Shown: in pieces, positions 1 through 5,986 of the stretch
How positions within the stretch are numbered: position 1 is the stretch's first letter
Layout of the letters: every line of letters starts with the position of its first letter
Assembly: GCA_024762895.1 (NCBI GenBank)
Contig: JANTGN010000155.1
Location: 1 to 6,307 of the forward strand
Length of the DNA: 6,307 bases
Reading direction: 5' to 3'
Origin: Thiotrichales bacterium
Lineage (GTDB): Bacteria > Pseudomonadota > Gammaproteobacteria > J044
Position numbers and translations under genes: made by a program
Notes under the pieces: model-generated
What the model saw: only the letters and a program-made list of their open reading frames with translations
Database searches by the model: none
Told to the model about the DNA's origin: nothing

Positions 1-236
1 ACAGAGGAAACATGGACCGAATGTGGCCTTTCTAGTCTTGCCGATGAGACAAAGCTGGCCCTTAAAAGGCCAAAGCCAAGAGACTGATTAACCTCAAGAC
101 GGTCATCCGAACGTCCAGTGATCTGTACTCTAATCCATCCAGGCAAAAACTCCGGATACCGCTCAATACCTGCCGCAATAGTAAATAATTTCTCGCAGGA
201 ATAGGGAAGTCTCGCTGATGCTGTATACCGTGACAA
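1..236 (-). CDS. COQ10/RatA-like START (SRPBCC) family protein, N-terminal part, truncated by window edge
   Basis: Reading the minus strand from a TTG codon at 236-234 gives 78 residues open to the window edge, beginning MSRYTASARLPYSCEKLF and containing ERYPEFLPGW around residues 25-34. An N-terminal [S/T]-x-x-[L/V]-P-Y-S-x-E-x-L-F stretch followed by YPxFLPGW is typical of the COQ10/RatA branch of the START/SRPBCC fold. These proteins bind ubiquinone or a similar lipid; RatA was also described in E. coli as a toxin that blocks ribosome subunit association. I chose TTG because it places the family motif at the usual distance from the N-terminus and a GGAG motif lies 7 nt upstream. No ATG or GTG precedes it in frame before a stop. 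The C-terminal half is outside the window, so ubiquinone-binding protein and RatA-type protein cannot be separated. The gene is divergent from the decaheme cytochrome gene. Confidence 0.75.
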   Translation of the reverse strand, partial: MSRYTASARLPYSCEKLFTIAAGIERYPEFLPGWIRVQITGRSDDRLEVNQSLGFGLLRASFVSSARLERPHSVHVSS

Positions 237-243
237 AAACCAT

Positions 244-247
244 CTCC
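244..247 (-). promoter_or_regulatory. Ribosome binding site supporting a TTG start
   Basis: On the minus strand GGAG lies 7 nt before the TTG at 236-234. This decides the start of the COQ10/RatA-like gene, which has no in-frame ATG or GTG between the upstream stop codon and the conserved N-terminus. Confidence 0.55.
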
Positions 248-267
248 ACAATGATTCTGTTTAATTT

Positions 268-281
268 ATGATTATTATCAA
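268..281. promoter_or_regulatory. FNR-like palindrome (candidate anaerobic regulator site)
   Basis: The bases ATGAT-TATT-ATCAA match nine of ten defined positions of the FNR consensus TTGAT-N4-ATCAA. The centre is at 274.5, about 70 nt upstream of the start site predicted from the promoter at 310-338. That is close to one of the usual upstream (class I) positions for FNR activation. The surrounding 250-370 stretch is very AT-rich, so a chance match is possible, and the site could equally serve the divergent gene. Regulation by FNR or an FNR/CRP-family relative is inference. Confidence 0.35.
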
Positions 282-309
282 TAAATATGAATTTACTTCC
301 TGCCCCAAA

Positions 310-338
310 TTGACAGGTAATGCCTCATTCAGTAGATT
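310..338 (+). promoter_or_regulatory. Candidate sigma-70-type promoter of the decaheme/porin operon
   Basis: A perfect TTGACA -35 element (310-315) is followed after 17 nt by TAGATT (333-338), which matches four of six bases of the -10 consensus. Transcription would begin near 345 and leave a leader of about 70 nt before the ATG at 417. It is the best-scoring promoter-like pair I found by eye in the window and is correctly placed for the operon. Confidence 0.5.
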
Positions 339-404
339 AACCCTATAAAAATAGTGAAATTATTATTATAAATTTTGGCCCATAGTAGTTTAGCCAAAAA
401 CGAC

Positions 405-409
405 AGGGA
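405..409 (+). promoter_or_regulatory. Ribosome binding site deciding the decaheme cytochrome start
   Basis: AGGGA lies 7 nt before the ATG at 417. It favours this start over an in-frame TTG at 375, which has no comparable motif and would put 14 polar residues in front of the signal peptide. Confidence 0.6.
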
Positions 410-416
410 TCCACTC

Positions 417-1433
417 ATGTATGTTCGCAGTTTTGCTGTCATTCTCTTCACGATTACGATTTTATTGGCATGCCCAACCTTCGCACAGGAAGCGCCATCA
501 CAGGGTACTGATATTGAAGCGGCAACCCTGAGCCCTGAGCCCAAGGCGATGGCCAGTGGGGCCATCAACCCTACCGGCACCGATATCGACTCGGTGATCG
601 AGGCGGCAGGTGCCTATATGGGTTCACAAAACTGCGCCGATTGTCATCAGGACCATTACGAGCAGATCACGAACAGAAAACACGGCCATGTCCGTGATAC
701 ACACACCCCCTTTGCAGACCGCGGCTGCGAGACCTGTCATGGACCGGGTGAAAAACACATGCTGGATTCATCCTATTCCATGATCACCTATGCGGGTAAG
801 CACGCCGCCGCACCCGAATTTCAGAACGCCATGTGCATGCGCTGCCATCAAGGCGACCAGTTCCTGGAGTGGCAGGCCAGCATCCATGAAAATGAAAACC
901 TCGCCTGTACCAGTTGTCACCTCGTGCATAAGCCGAGCGAAGTCATGGATCGTAGTAAACAGGCCGATGTCTGCTATCAATGCCATCAGGATAAACGTGC
1001 CGAATCCTATCGTGCCTACCGGCATCCGACCCTGGAAGGCAAGGTCATCTGCAGCGATTGCCATAATGCCCATGGTTCTGCCGGACCCCATGCCCTGCAG
1101 CAACTCACGATTAACGATAACTGCTATTCCTGTCATGCGGAAAAACGTGGCCCCTTCCTGTGGGAACACGCTCCGGCAACCGAAGACTGTAGCCTGTGTC
1201 ACAGGGCCCATGGCTCTAACCACCCTGCCCTGCTGACCAAACAGGGCCCGCAGCTTTGTCAGCAATGCCATTCCCTGACTGGTACCGAAGGCAGAACCCA
1301 CACCCGCCGGTTCCTGGATTTCGATGACGCAGATCCGGGACGTGGCAGATTTGTGGTCGGCCAGAACTGTACCAATTGTCATAGCAAGGTTCATGGCACA
1401 AACCACCCTTCTGGAGCGAATCTACTACGATAA
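417..1433 (+). CDS. mtrA: Decaheme cytochrome c, MtrA/DmsE/PioA/MtoA family
   Basis: This 338-residue exported protein carries exactly ten CXXCH haem-binding motifs, with the first Cys at residues 73, 104, 140, 164, 186, 212, 236, 258, 281 and 318. Length, haem count and the stretch FLEWQASIHENENLACTSCH (149-168) fit the DmsE/MtrA family, whose members are about 330-340 residues. Such proteins sit inside an outer-membrane MtrB-type barrel and form a haem wire between periplasm and cell exterior. The N-terminus is a Sec signal peptide: residues 5-18 are mostly hydrophobic, with likely cleavage after TFA (residue 23). A lipobox-like LLAC ends at Cys19, so lipidation is a less likely alternative. 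A linker rich in Ala, Pro, Gly and Ser (about 24-66) precedes the haem domain. The gene lies 34 bp upstream of the porin gene in the same direction, so they are very likely cotranscribed. The symbol is meant at family level; sequence alone cannot separate metal-reducing Mtr from iron-oxidising Pio/Mto types. Confidence 0.93.
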   Translation: MYVRSFAVILFTITILLACPTFAQEAPSQGTDIEAATLSPEPKAMASGAINPTGTDIDSVIEAAGAYMGSQNCADCHQDHYEQITNRKHGHVRDTHTPFADRGCETCHGPGEKHMLDSSYSMITYAGKHAAAPEFQNAMCMRCHQGDQFLEWQASIHENENLACTSCHLVHKPSEVMDRSKQADVCYQCHQDKRAESYRAYRHPTLEGKVICSDCHNAHGSAGPHALQQLTINDNCYSCHAEKRGPFLWEHAPATEDCSLCHRAHGSNHPALLTKQGPQLCQQCHSLTGTEGRTHTRRFLDFDDADPGRGRFVVGQNCTNCHSKVHGTNHPSGANLLR

Positions 1434-1467
1434 ATCACCTATAACACTATTAGCCTGAGAGTTCGTT

Positions 1468-3570
1468 ATGGACAAGAAAATACAACAGCTGATCACCCTC
1501 CTGGCAGCCTCGGGACTCGCATCAGCGACTGCCTTTGCAGAAGATGAAATGCCCTTTGCAGAGGCCTCCGTGGATTACGTGGAAGCCGGTGTCGGCTATG
1601 TCTCGGAAGACGCCTGGAAATTCGGACAATATAATGGCCTGAACCAGAAAGGTCCCTACCTCATTGGTAACTTCCAGACGGAAAATCATAATGATGAGGG
1701 GGAATATTTCCGCTCCGTAGGCACCAACCTCGGGCTTGAATCACGTTATCTTCACCTGGAAGGTGGCCGCCAGGGACGCCAGCAGTTCTTCTTTGAATAT
1801 GATGAGCTGCCCAATTACATGAACAATACCGGCAAGACCCCTTACCTGGACCCCGGCAGCTCCACCCTCTTTCTGCCCACAGGCTATGACTACAATAATA
1901 TCGATGCCTACCTGCAACCCCTGGAACTCAAGACCAAACGCGAGCGGGTCGGTTTTGGCGCCACCTTCTTTAGCGAGAAACACTGGAAATTTAATATCGC
2001 CTACCAGCATGAGGGTAAGGAGGGCACGCAGGTAACCGGTAGCGCCATGGGCTCAACGGGCACAAACTCGCCGGTGGGAAATACCGTAGCCGCGCTCCTG
2101 CCCGAACCCATCGATTACAGTACGGATGAAATGGATGTTGGCCTGCACTATAGCAAGGGCAAGGGACAGTTTGATATCGCTTATCACGTATCACTCTTCA
2201 ACAACAGCAACGACTCACTGACCTGGGAAAACGCCGTTCCTAACACCAACCCGAACGTTCCTGGTACCCCACCACCGCCTAACCCTTTTGGGCAAATGAG
2301 CGTGGCACCCGATAACCAGTTGCATCAGTTAACCGCCAGCGGGGGCTATACCCTGCCCCATCAGACCCGACTCACCGGCATGCTGTCAGTCGGACGGTCC
2401 ACTCAGAATGAGGACCTGCTTCCTTACAGCGTGGCCCCCAATGCCTTACCACCCCTGCCCCGAAGTTCTGCCGAGGCCGAGGTATGGCTGACTTCTGCTC
2501 AGTTCAAGGTGGCTTCGCGTCCTAATAGAAAACTACGCCTCAGTGCCAACTATCGATTCCATGACCGCTCTAACCGCACCCCTATTGATAGCTGGACCTA
2601 TATCATCGCCGATGGTGATAATATCGCTACTGCTGAGAACAGCCCCCTGAGTTACACCAAGAACCAGCTGGATCTGGATGCCAATTACCGTATCAGCTCT
2701 TCGTTAAGTTTCCTCGGCGGTTATAAATATGATCACATGTTCCGCTCTTACAACGATACTGAGGAAAGAGAAAAAACTCAGGAGAATACCCTGTTTGCCA
2801 AACTGAAGGGGCGCTCAGGATCCAAGGTTGATTACTCTCTTTATGCGGAAGGTGGTAAACGGGATGGTAGTGAATATACTCCCTATGGCTTCGAGAACCC
2901 GGCCCTGCGTAAGTTCAATATGGCCGACCGCAATCGCGGCAAGGTGGGTGCAAAGATCGGGATCATGCCAACCGCCAGCTCCACCATTGGACTAAGCGCA
3001 GACTATATCAGCGATGACTATACCAATTCGGTCGTGGGTCTGACCGAGGCGCAGCAGAAAACGGCCACCGTGGATTTCTCCTACCTGGTCAGTAGTAATA
3101 TCACCACCTACGCCTACTACACCTATGATGACATCCCCTCTACCCAGGCGGGCAGTGAGTCGGGTGCCGACACTGCAGACTGGACGGCCGAATTCAAGGA
3201 CACGTTCAACACCGTCGGGCTGGGCTTTAAGGCCTCCAAGGTTGCGAGTCGCTGGGATATTGGGGCCGATATCACCTATGCCGACTCGACTGGCAAGATC
3301 GACATGCAAAGCGACCAGGCCGCCAACCAGCCTGCAGACCAGTACCCAGACCTGAAGACCGCCATGGGCAGTATCAAGCTTTGGACGGACTACCAGGTGA
3401 GTAAAAACATCGCCGTGAATGTTAGCTACTGGTACCAGACCTATCGCGAAGACAACTGGGCCGTCGATGATCTGGATGTGGATAGCGTAGGCAATATGCT
3501 GCTGCTAGGGGAAGAGACTCTGGACTACGACGTCCATGTCATAGCTGCTTCCGCCAAGATCAAATTCTAG
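1468..3570 (+). CDS. mtrB: MtrB/PioB-family decaheme-associated outer-membrane beta-barrel porin
   Basis: The 700-residue product has a signal peptide ending in TAFA (residue 24), then a region resembling the MtrB/PioB N-terminus (VEAGVGYVSEDAWKFGQYNG, about 38-57). The rest shows long runs of alternating polar and aromatic/hydrophobic residues typical of beta-strands. It ends in AKIKF with a terminal Phe, the usual outer-membrane barrel sorting signal. Length matches MtrB-family porins (about 700). The barrel sheathes the decaheme cytochrome encoded just upstream and lets electrons cross the outer membrane. A Pro-rich segment around residues 260-275 is probably a surface loop. I find no cysteine in the protein, so the N-terminal CXXC described for Shewanella MtrB is absent. 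The start ATG has GAGAG 6 nt upstream. Expression is probably from the promoter before the cytochrome gene. Confidence 0.92.
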   Translation: MDKKIQQLITLLAASGLASATAFAEDEMPFAEASVDYVEAGVGYVSEDAWKFGQYNGLNQKGPYLIGNFQTENHNDEGEYFRSVGTNLGLESRYLHLEGGRQGRQQFFFEYDELPNYMNNTGKTPYLDPGSSTLFLPTGYDYNNIDAYLQPLELKTKRERVGFGATFFSEKHWKFNIAYQHEGKEGTQVTGSAMGSTGTNSPVGNTVAALLPEPIDYSTDEMDVGLHYSKGKGQFDIAYHVSLFNNSNDSLTWENAVPNTNPNVPGTPPPPNPFGQMSVAPDNQLHQLTASGGYTLPHQTRLTGMLSVGRSTQNEDLLPYSVAPNALPPLPRSSAEAEVWLTSAQFKVASRPNRKLRLSANYRFHDRSNRTPIDSWTYIIADGDNIATAENSPLSYTKNQLDLDANYRISSSLSFLGGYKYDHMFRSYNDTEEREKTQENTLFAKLKGRSGSKVDYSLYAEGGKRDGSEYTPYGFENPALRKFNMADRNRGKVGAKIGIMPTASSTIGLSADYISDDYTNSVVGLTEAQQKTATVDFSYLVSSNITTYAYYTYDDIPSTQAGSESGADTADWTAEFKDTFNTVGLGFKASKVASRWDIGADITYADSTGKIDMQSDQAANQPADQYPDLKTAMGSIKLWTDYQVSKNIAVNVSYWYQTYREDNWAVDDLDVDSVGNMLLLGEETLDYDVHVIAASAKIKF

Positions 3571-3573
3571 GCA

Positions 3574-3966
3574 TTATTGCTGGCCTGTATGACTAGGCCC
3601 AGGTGAGGTTCTGACATGGCATAGGGTGCATTTTTTTACCGGCCCCGCCTTAGCCCCAGAATCGACCGTATACTGGTGACATCCTCGGCAACGCGTATGA
3701 AATGCCTGAATACTCTTAGGGGCCTCACCTTCCTGTGATGCCTTATGGCAGTTGTGACAATCCTCCTGCTTACCATCGCCCTTAGTTGTATGGTGACAGG
3801 TATTGCATTTCACACCGTCCAGCATTGAGTGCTTCTTGTGCTCGAAGGTCACCACCCCAATCTTACTTTGTCGAAACTCAAGGACTTCTTTGTCCTCAGG
3901 AATCACGTCGGCTGCAAAAGAAACTGTAGTAAACAGAGATAGTAATAGGCCACTGAATAGACGCAC
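3574..3966 (-). CDS. Periplasmic tetraheme cytochrome c, class III (c3/c7-like)
   Basis: The 130-residue product has a signal peptide cleaved probably after SFA (residue 18) and four CXXCH motifs with first Cys at 54, 70, 93 and 113. Additional histidines at 43 and 46 (FEHKKH), 59 (CHH) and 90 (FH) are placed like the distal ligands of cytochrome c3, giving four bis-His haems. Such small low-potential cytochromes carry electrons through the periplasm; here a partner role for the MtrAB-type conduit is inferred from proximity. The start is GTG at 3966-3964: an in-frame TAG lies 15 nt upstream and no better start exists. The SD is ambiguous (GGGA 9 nt upstream, AAGGA only 2 nt). The gene converges on the porin gene with 3 bp between stop codons, so it is a separate transcript. 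Confidence 0.88.
   Translation of the reverse strand: MRLFSGLLLSLFTTVSFAADVIPEDKEVLEFRQSKIGVVTFEHKKHSMLDGVKCNTCHHTTKGDGKQEDCHNCHKASQEGEAPKSIQAFHTRCRGCHQYTVDSGAKAGPVKKCTLCHVRTSPGPSHTGQQ
3582..3599. repeat. GGCCT/AGGCC hairpin between the convergent genes (weak terminator candidate)
   Basis: GGCCT (3582-3586) and AGGCC (3595-3599) form a 5-bp stem with an 8-nt loop, 11 nt beyond the porin stop codon and inside the last codons of the tetraheme gene. No T-run follows in either direction, so it is not a canonical intrinsic terminator. A similar stem, GGCCT-N9-AGGCC, lies at 4047-4065, upstream of the same cytochrome gene. Confidence 0.25.
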
Positions 3967-4122
3967 GATCCTTAATCCCTATATATCGTTCAATAACGAA
4001 TGATTATTAGAAAAGCTTACACATACTAGCAGATTTACTTTATTCTGGCCTAGAAGGAGAAGGCCCAACACCCTCAGTCATGGTAATAAAAGAAGAGCTG
4101 GCTGAGTAGCGATTGACCTAAA

Positions 4123-4156
4123 GTACACGATTGTCTCAGGTTAGATTGAGGTGTAC
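4123..4156. repeat. Inverted repeat upstream of first rhodanese gene (possible operator)
   Basis: GTACAC (4123-4128) and GTGTAC (4151-4156) are exact reverse complements 22 nt apart. Inside them, CTCA (4135-4138) and TGAG (4147-4150) also pair, giving a bulged stem. The arrangement lies 2 nt upstream of the candidate promoter and could be a regulator site or an RNA stem; chance is not excluded. Confidence 0.3.
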
Positions 4157-4157
4157 A

Positions 4158-4187
4158 TTGTGAACAGCTACTGCACAACAATATAAC
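4158..4187 (+). promoter_or_regulatory. Weak candidate promoter of first rhodanese gene
   Basis: TTGTGA (4158-4163, four of six matches to -35) is followed after 18 nt by TATAAC (4182-4187, five of six matches to -10). The predicted start would fall within a few bases of the ATG at 4199, giving a nearly leaderless transcript. That would agree with the lack of a clear Shine-Dalgarno motif before this gene. TTGTG and CACAA also form an inverted repeat across the spacer (4158-4178). Confidence 0.3.
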
Positions 4188-4198
4188 GGTTTATAACA

Positions 4199-4999
4199 AT
4201 GAAAAACCTTATACTCACGGGTATATCCATCCTGTGTGCCTTCTATGGTGTTCAGGTATTTTCCAGCGACGAAGAATATCCCAACCGTGTCCTTTATCCG
4301 GAAGTGCCCTACATCAGCCTGGAAGACCTGTATAAGCAAAAGGACAACACCCTCATCGTCGATGTTCGTTCAGCCTATGAATATGAGACGTTGCGTATTA
4401 AGGATGCAGTCAATATCTCCCTGAATAGCGCCGATTATCTCGAACGTATAAAAACCCTCCGTGCTAAAAGCAATAAAACCATCGCCTTTTACTGCAATGG
4501 CAAGACCTGCCGCAAATCCTACAAGGCGGCACGCCGGGCCCTGCGTGCGGATATCAACAACGTGGTGGCCTATGATGCCGGTATATTTGACTGGGCCAGC
4601 CAGTATCCTCAGGACTCAGAACTCCTGGGCAAGTCTCCGATCAAACCCGGTCAGTTGATTTCCAGCAAGAAGTTTAAACAACATCAACTGGAGACCGATG
4701 ACTTTATGAACAAGGCCTCCAAACGAGCCATCATCCTGGATGTACGTGATCCCACCCAGAGAGACGGACTGTTCATCTTCAATGGTTCAGAGATACCCGT
4801 CCCCCTGGACAACGATAAAATGCAGAAATATATCAACCAGGCCAAGAGCCAGAACAAACCCTTAATGATTTACGATGCAGTGGGAAAACAGGTTCGCTGG
4901 CTACAATATTATCTGGAAGATCAGAAACTAGGATCCTATTACTTCATGCAGGGCGGCGCCAAATCGTTCTTTGATGGTTTGCTGAGCGAATATCAGTAG
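4199..4999 (+). CDS. Exported double-rhodanese protein, copy 1
   Basis: The 266-residue product has a signal peptide (hydrophobic residues about 4-21, cleavage near FSS/DEE) and two rhodanese-like domains. Domain 1 (about 36-140) has the D-V-R motif at 55-57 and an active-site loop YCNGKTCRKS with the likely catalytic Cys99 and a second Cys104. Domain 2 (about 165-262) keeps a DVRDPTQR motif (181-188), but its equivalent loop reads IYDAVGKQ, with Asp226 where Cys is expected, so it is probably catalytically dead. Rhodaneses transfer sulfane sulfur through a Cys persulfide; the physiological donor and acceptor here are unknown. The protein should be periplasmic. The start codon lacks a clear SD. 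A paralogue of equal length lies 183 bp downstream. The nearby cytochromes suggest, but do not prove, a redox role. Confidence 0.85.
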   Translation: MKNLILTGISILCAFYGVQVFSSDEEYPNRVLYPEVPYISLEDLYKQKDNTLIVDVRSAYEYETLRIKDAVNISLNSADYLERIKTLRAKSNKTIAFYCNGKTCRKSYKAARRALRADINNVVAYDAGIFDWASQYPQDSELLGKSPIKPGQLISSKKFKQHQLETDDFMNKASKRAIILDVRDPTQRDGLFIFNGSEIPVPLDNDKMQKYINQAKSQNKPLMIYDAVGKQVRWLQYYLEDQKLGSYYFMQGGAKSFFDGLLSEYQ

Positions 5000-5182
5000 A
5001 TCAAACCAATTGGAATATAACTAAGGAGGAATAGCCTATCGAGTAAGCCATATAGACACAATATAGAATGGAATACCTACTGCTAATGATTTTGAGCATC
5101 CCGTACCGGTTCATCTTGACCCGCGTCAGACTGGATAGCTCGAATCAAGTCACAACATACAACTTATAAGACAGGGACCGTT
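5000..5182 (+). other. Spacer between the two rhodanese paralogues
   Basis: This 183-bp gap contains the palindrome CCAATTGG (5007-5014), a near-perfect Shine-Dalgarno AAGGAGGA (5023-5030) with no start codon behind it, and a 33-codon ORF (5068-5169). Its end resembles the leader of copy 1: CACAACA followed by an A/T-rich stretch ending TTATAA occurs before both start codons (4174 and 5151). No intrinsic terminator with a T-run follows copy 1, so readthrough into copy 2 is possible. Confidence 0.5.
5068..5169 (+). CDS. Possible 33-residue small membrane peptide (doubtful)
   Basis: The ORF starts with ATG and encodes a peptide beginning MEYLLLMILSIPYRFILTRV, hydrophobic enough for one short membrane segment, then a polar tail. 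It ends 13 bp before the second rhodanese gene. No ribosome binding site lies at the right distance; the strong AAGGAGGA is 37 nt too far upstream. An ORF of this length arises easily by chance, so I regard it as unlikely to be a gene without conservation evidence. Confidence 0.12.
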   Translation: MEYLLLMILSIPYRFILTRVRLDSSNQVTTYNL

Positions 5183-5983
5183 ATGAAAAATATAACCCTA
5201 ACCATTTTATTCCTGATCAGCCACTTATTCGCCTCATCCGTGTTTGCGAACGAAGAAGAATTTCCTAATCGTGATCTCTATCCCGAGGTCCCCTATATCA
5301 GTCTGGATGAACTCTACCGGCAACGCAACAAAGTCATCATTATCGATGTCAGGTCCGGATATGAATACAGGACCCTGCATATCAAGGGCGCAAGAAACAT
5401 CCCCCTGAGCAGCAAGGATTTCATCGACCTGATCCAGACCATACGGGCTAAAAACAACAACCCCATAATCTTTTACTGTAACGGCAAGACCTGCCGCAAG
5501 TCCTACAAGGCCGTACGCAAGGCACTAAGAGCCAATATCCCCAATGTGATCGCCTACGATGCCGGAATCTTTGACTGGGCCAGGAAATATCCAGCAGAGT
5601 CAGAGCTACTGGGTAAATCACCCATCCAGCCTGGCCAGTTGATTTCCAGTGATAAGTTCAAGCAGCACATGCTGGAGGCCGATGATTTCATAGCCATGGC
5701 GAGTAAACGTAGTATCATCCTGGATATACGCGATCCGACGCAAAGAGAAGGCCTGTTTATCTTCAATAGCACCGAGATCCCCGTTCCCTTGGACAATGAA
5801 AAACTACAGCAGTATATTGATCTGGCCAAGAAGGAAAACCGTAATCTGATGATCTATGATGCGGTGGGGAAGCAGGTTCGCTGGCTGCAGTATTATCTGG
5901 AAGACCAGAACCTGAAGACCTATTACTTCATGAAAGGTGGTGCAAAATCATTTTTCGATGAACTCGTCAACGAATATCGATAA
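5183..5983 (+). CDS. Exported double-rhodanese protein, copy 2
   Basis: This 266-residue paralogue of the preceding gene aligns with it without gaps; I count about 182 identical residues (68%). Identity is lowest in the signal peptide (cleavage probably after VFA, residue 22) and highest around the active-site loop and residues 221-240. Domain 1 keeps the D-V-R at 55-57 and YCNGKTCRKS with Cys99 and Cys104; domain 2 again has Asp226 in place of the catalytic Cys. Conservation of both features in the two copies suggests they are functional, not decay. Unlike copy 1 it has a good SD (AGGGA, 5 nt before ATG). The next gene begins 3 bp after its stop in the same frame, implying cotranscription and probable translational coupling. 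Substrate and partners are unknown. Confidence 0.86.
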   Translation: MKNITLTILFLISHLFASSVFANEEEFPNRDLYPEVPYISLDELYRQRNKVIIIDVRSGYEYRTLHIKGARNIPLSSKDFIDLIQTIRAKNNNPIIFYCNGKTCRKSYKAVRKALRANIPNVIAYDAGIFDWARKYPAESELLGKSPIQPGQLISSDKFKQHMLEADDFIAMASKRSIILDIRDPTQREGLFIFNSTEIPVPLDNEKLQQYIDLAKKENRNLMIYDAVGKQVRWLQYYLEDQNLKTYYFMKGGAKSFFDELVNEYR

Positions 5984-5986
5984 GGA

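Larger units (their letters stand above)
3967..4198. other. Divergent intergenic region between tetraheme cytochrome and first rhodanese gene
   Basis: This 232-bp region must hold the promoters for the leftward cytochrome gene and the rightward rhodanese gene. It contains a 5-bp hairpin TCGTT-CAAT-AACGA near 3977-3990, a GGCCT/AGGCC stem at 4047-4065, a GTACAC/GTGTAC inverted repeat at 4123-4156 and a candidate promoter at 4158-4187. No open reading frame with coding character was seen, and no good promoter for the leftward gene could be picked by eye. Confidence 0.6.

Noticed and set aside
375..416. Upstream in-frame TTG start for the decaheme cytochrome
   Set aside because: It adds 14 polar residues before the signal peptide and lacks an SD; ATG at 417 has AGGGA at the right distance.
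329..580. Open frame of 83 codons on the minus strand over the cytochrome promoter and signal peptide
   Set aside because: It overlaps the likely promoter and the start of a confident gene, and its product resembles no family I know.
768..1406. Long open frame (212 codons) on the minus strand opposite the decaheme cytochrome gene
   Set aside because: It is a shadow of the haem-protein reading frame; the translation has no recognisable domain, and the plus-strand frame has ten CXXCH motifs.
3582..3599. Bidirectional intrinsic terminator between porin and tetraheme genes
   Set aside because: The stem is only 5 bp, lies inside coding sequence and has no T-run on either side; kept only as a weak repeat.
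4080..4109. Short ORF ATG...TAG of nine codons in the divergent intergenic region
   Set aside because: Too short and without a ribosome binding site at the proper distance.
4113..4146. TTGACC (4113-4118) with TTAGAT (4141-4146) as a promoter for the first rhodanese gene
   Set aside because: The spacer is 22 nt, too long for a sigma-70 promoter, and no better -10 lies at 16-18 nt.
4158..4178. CRP-type site (TGTGA-N6-TCACA)
   Set aside because: The half-sites are too far apart (TTGTG-N11-CACAA) and one is imperfect, so it does not fit the CRP spacing.
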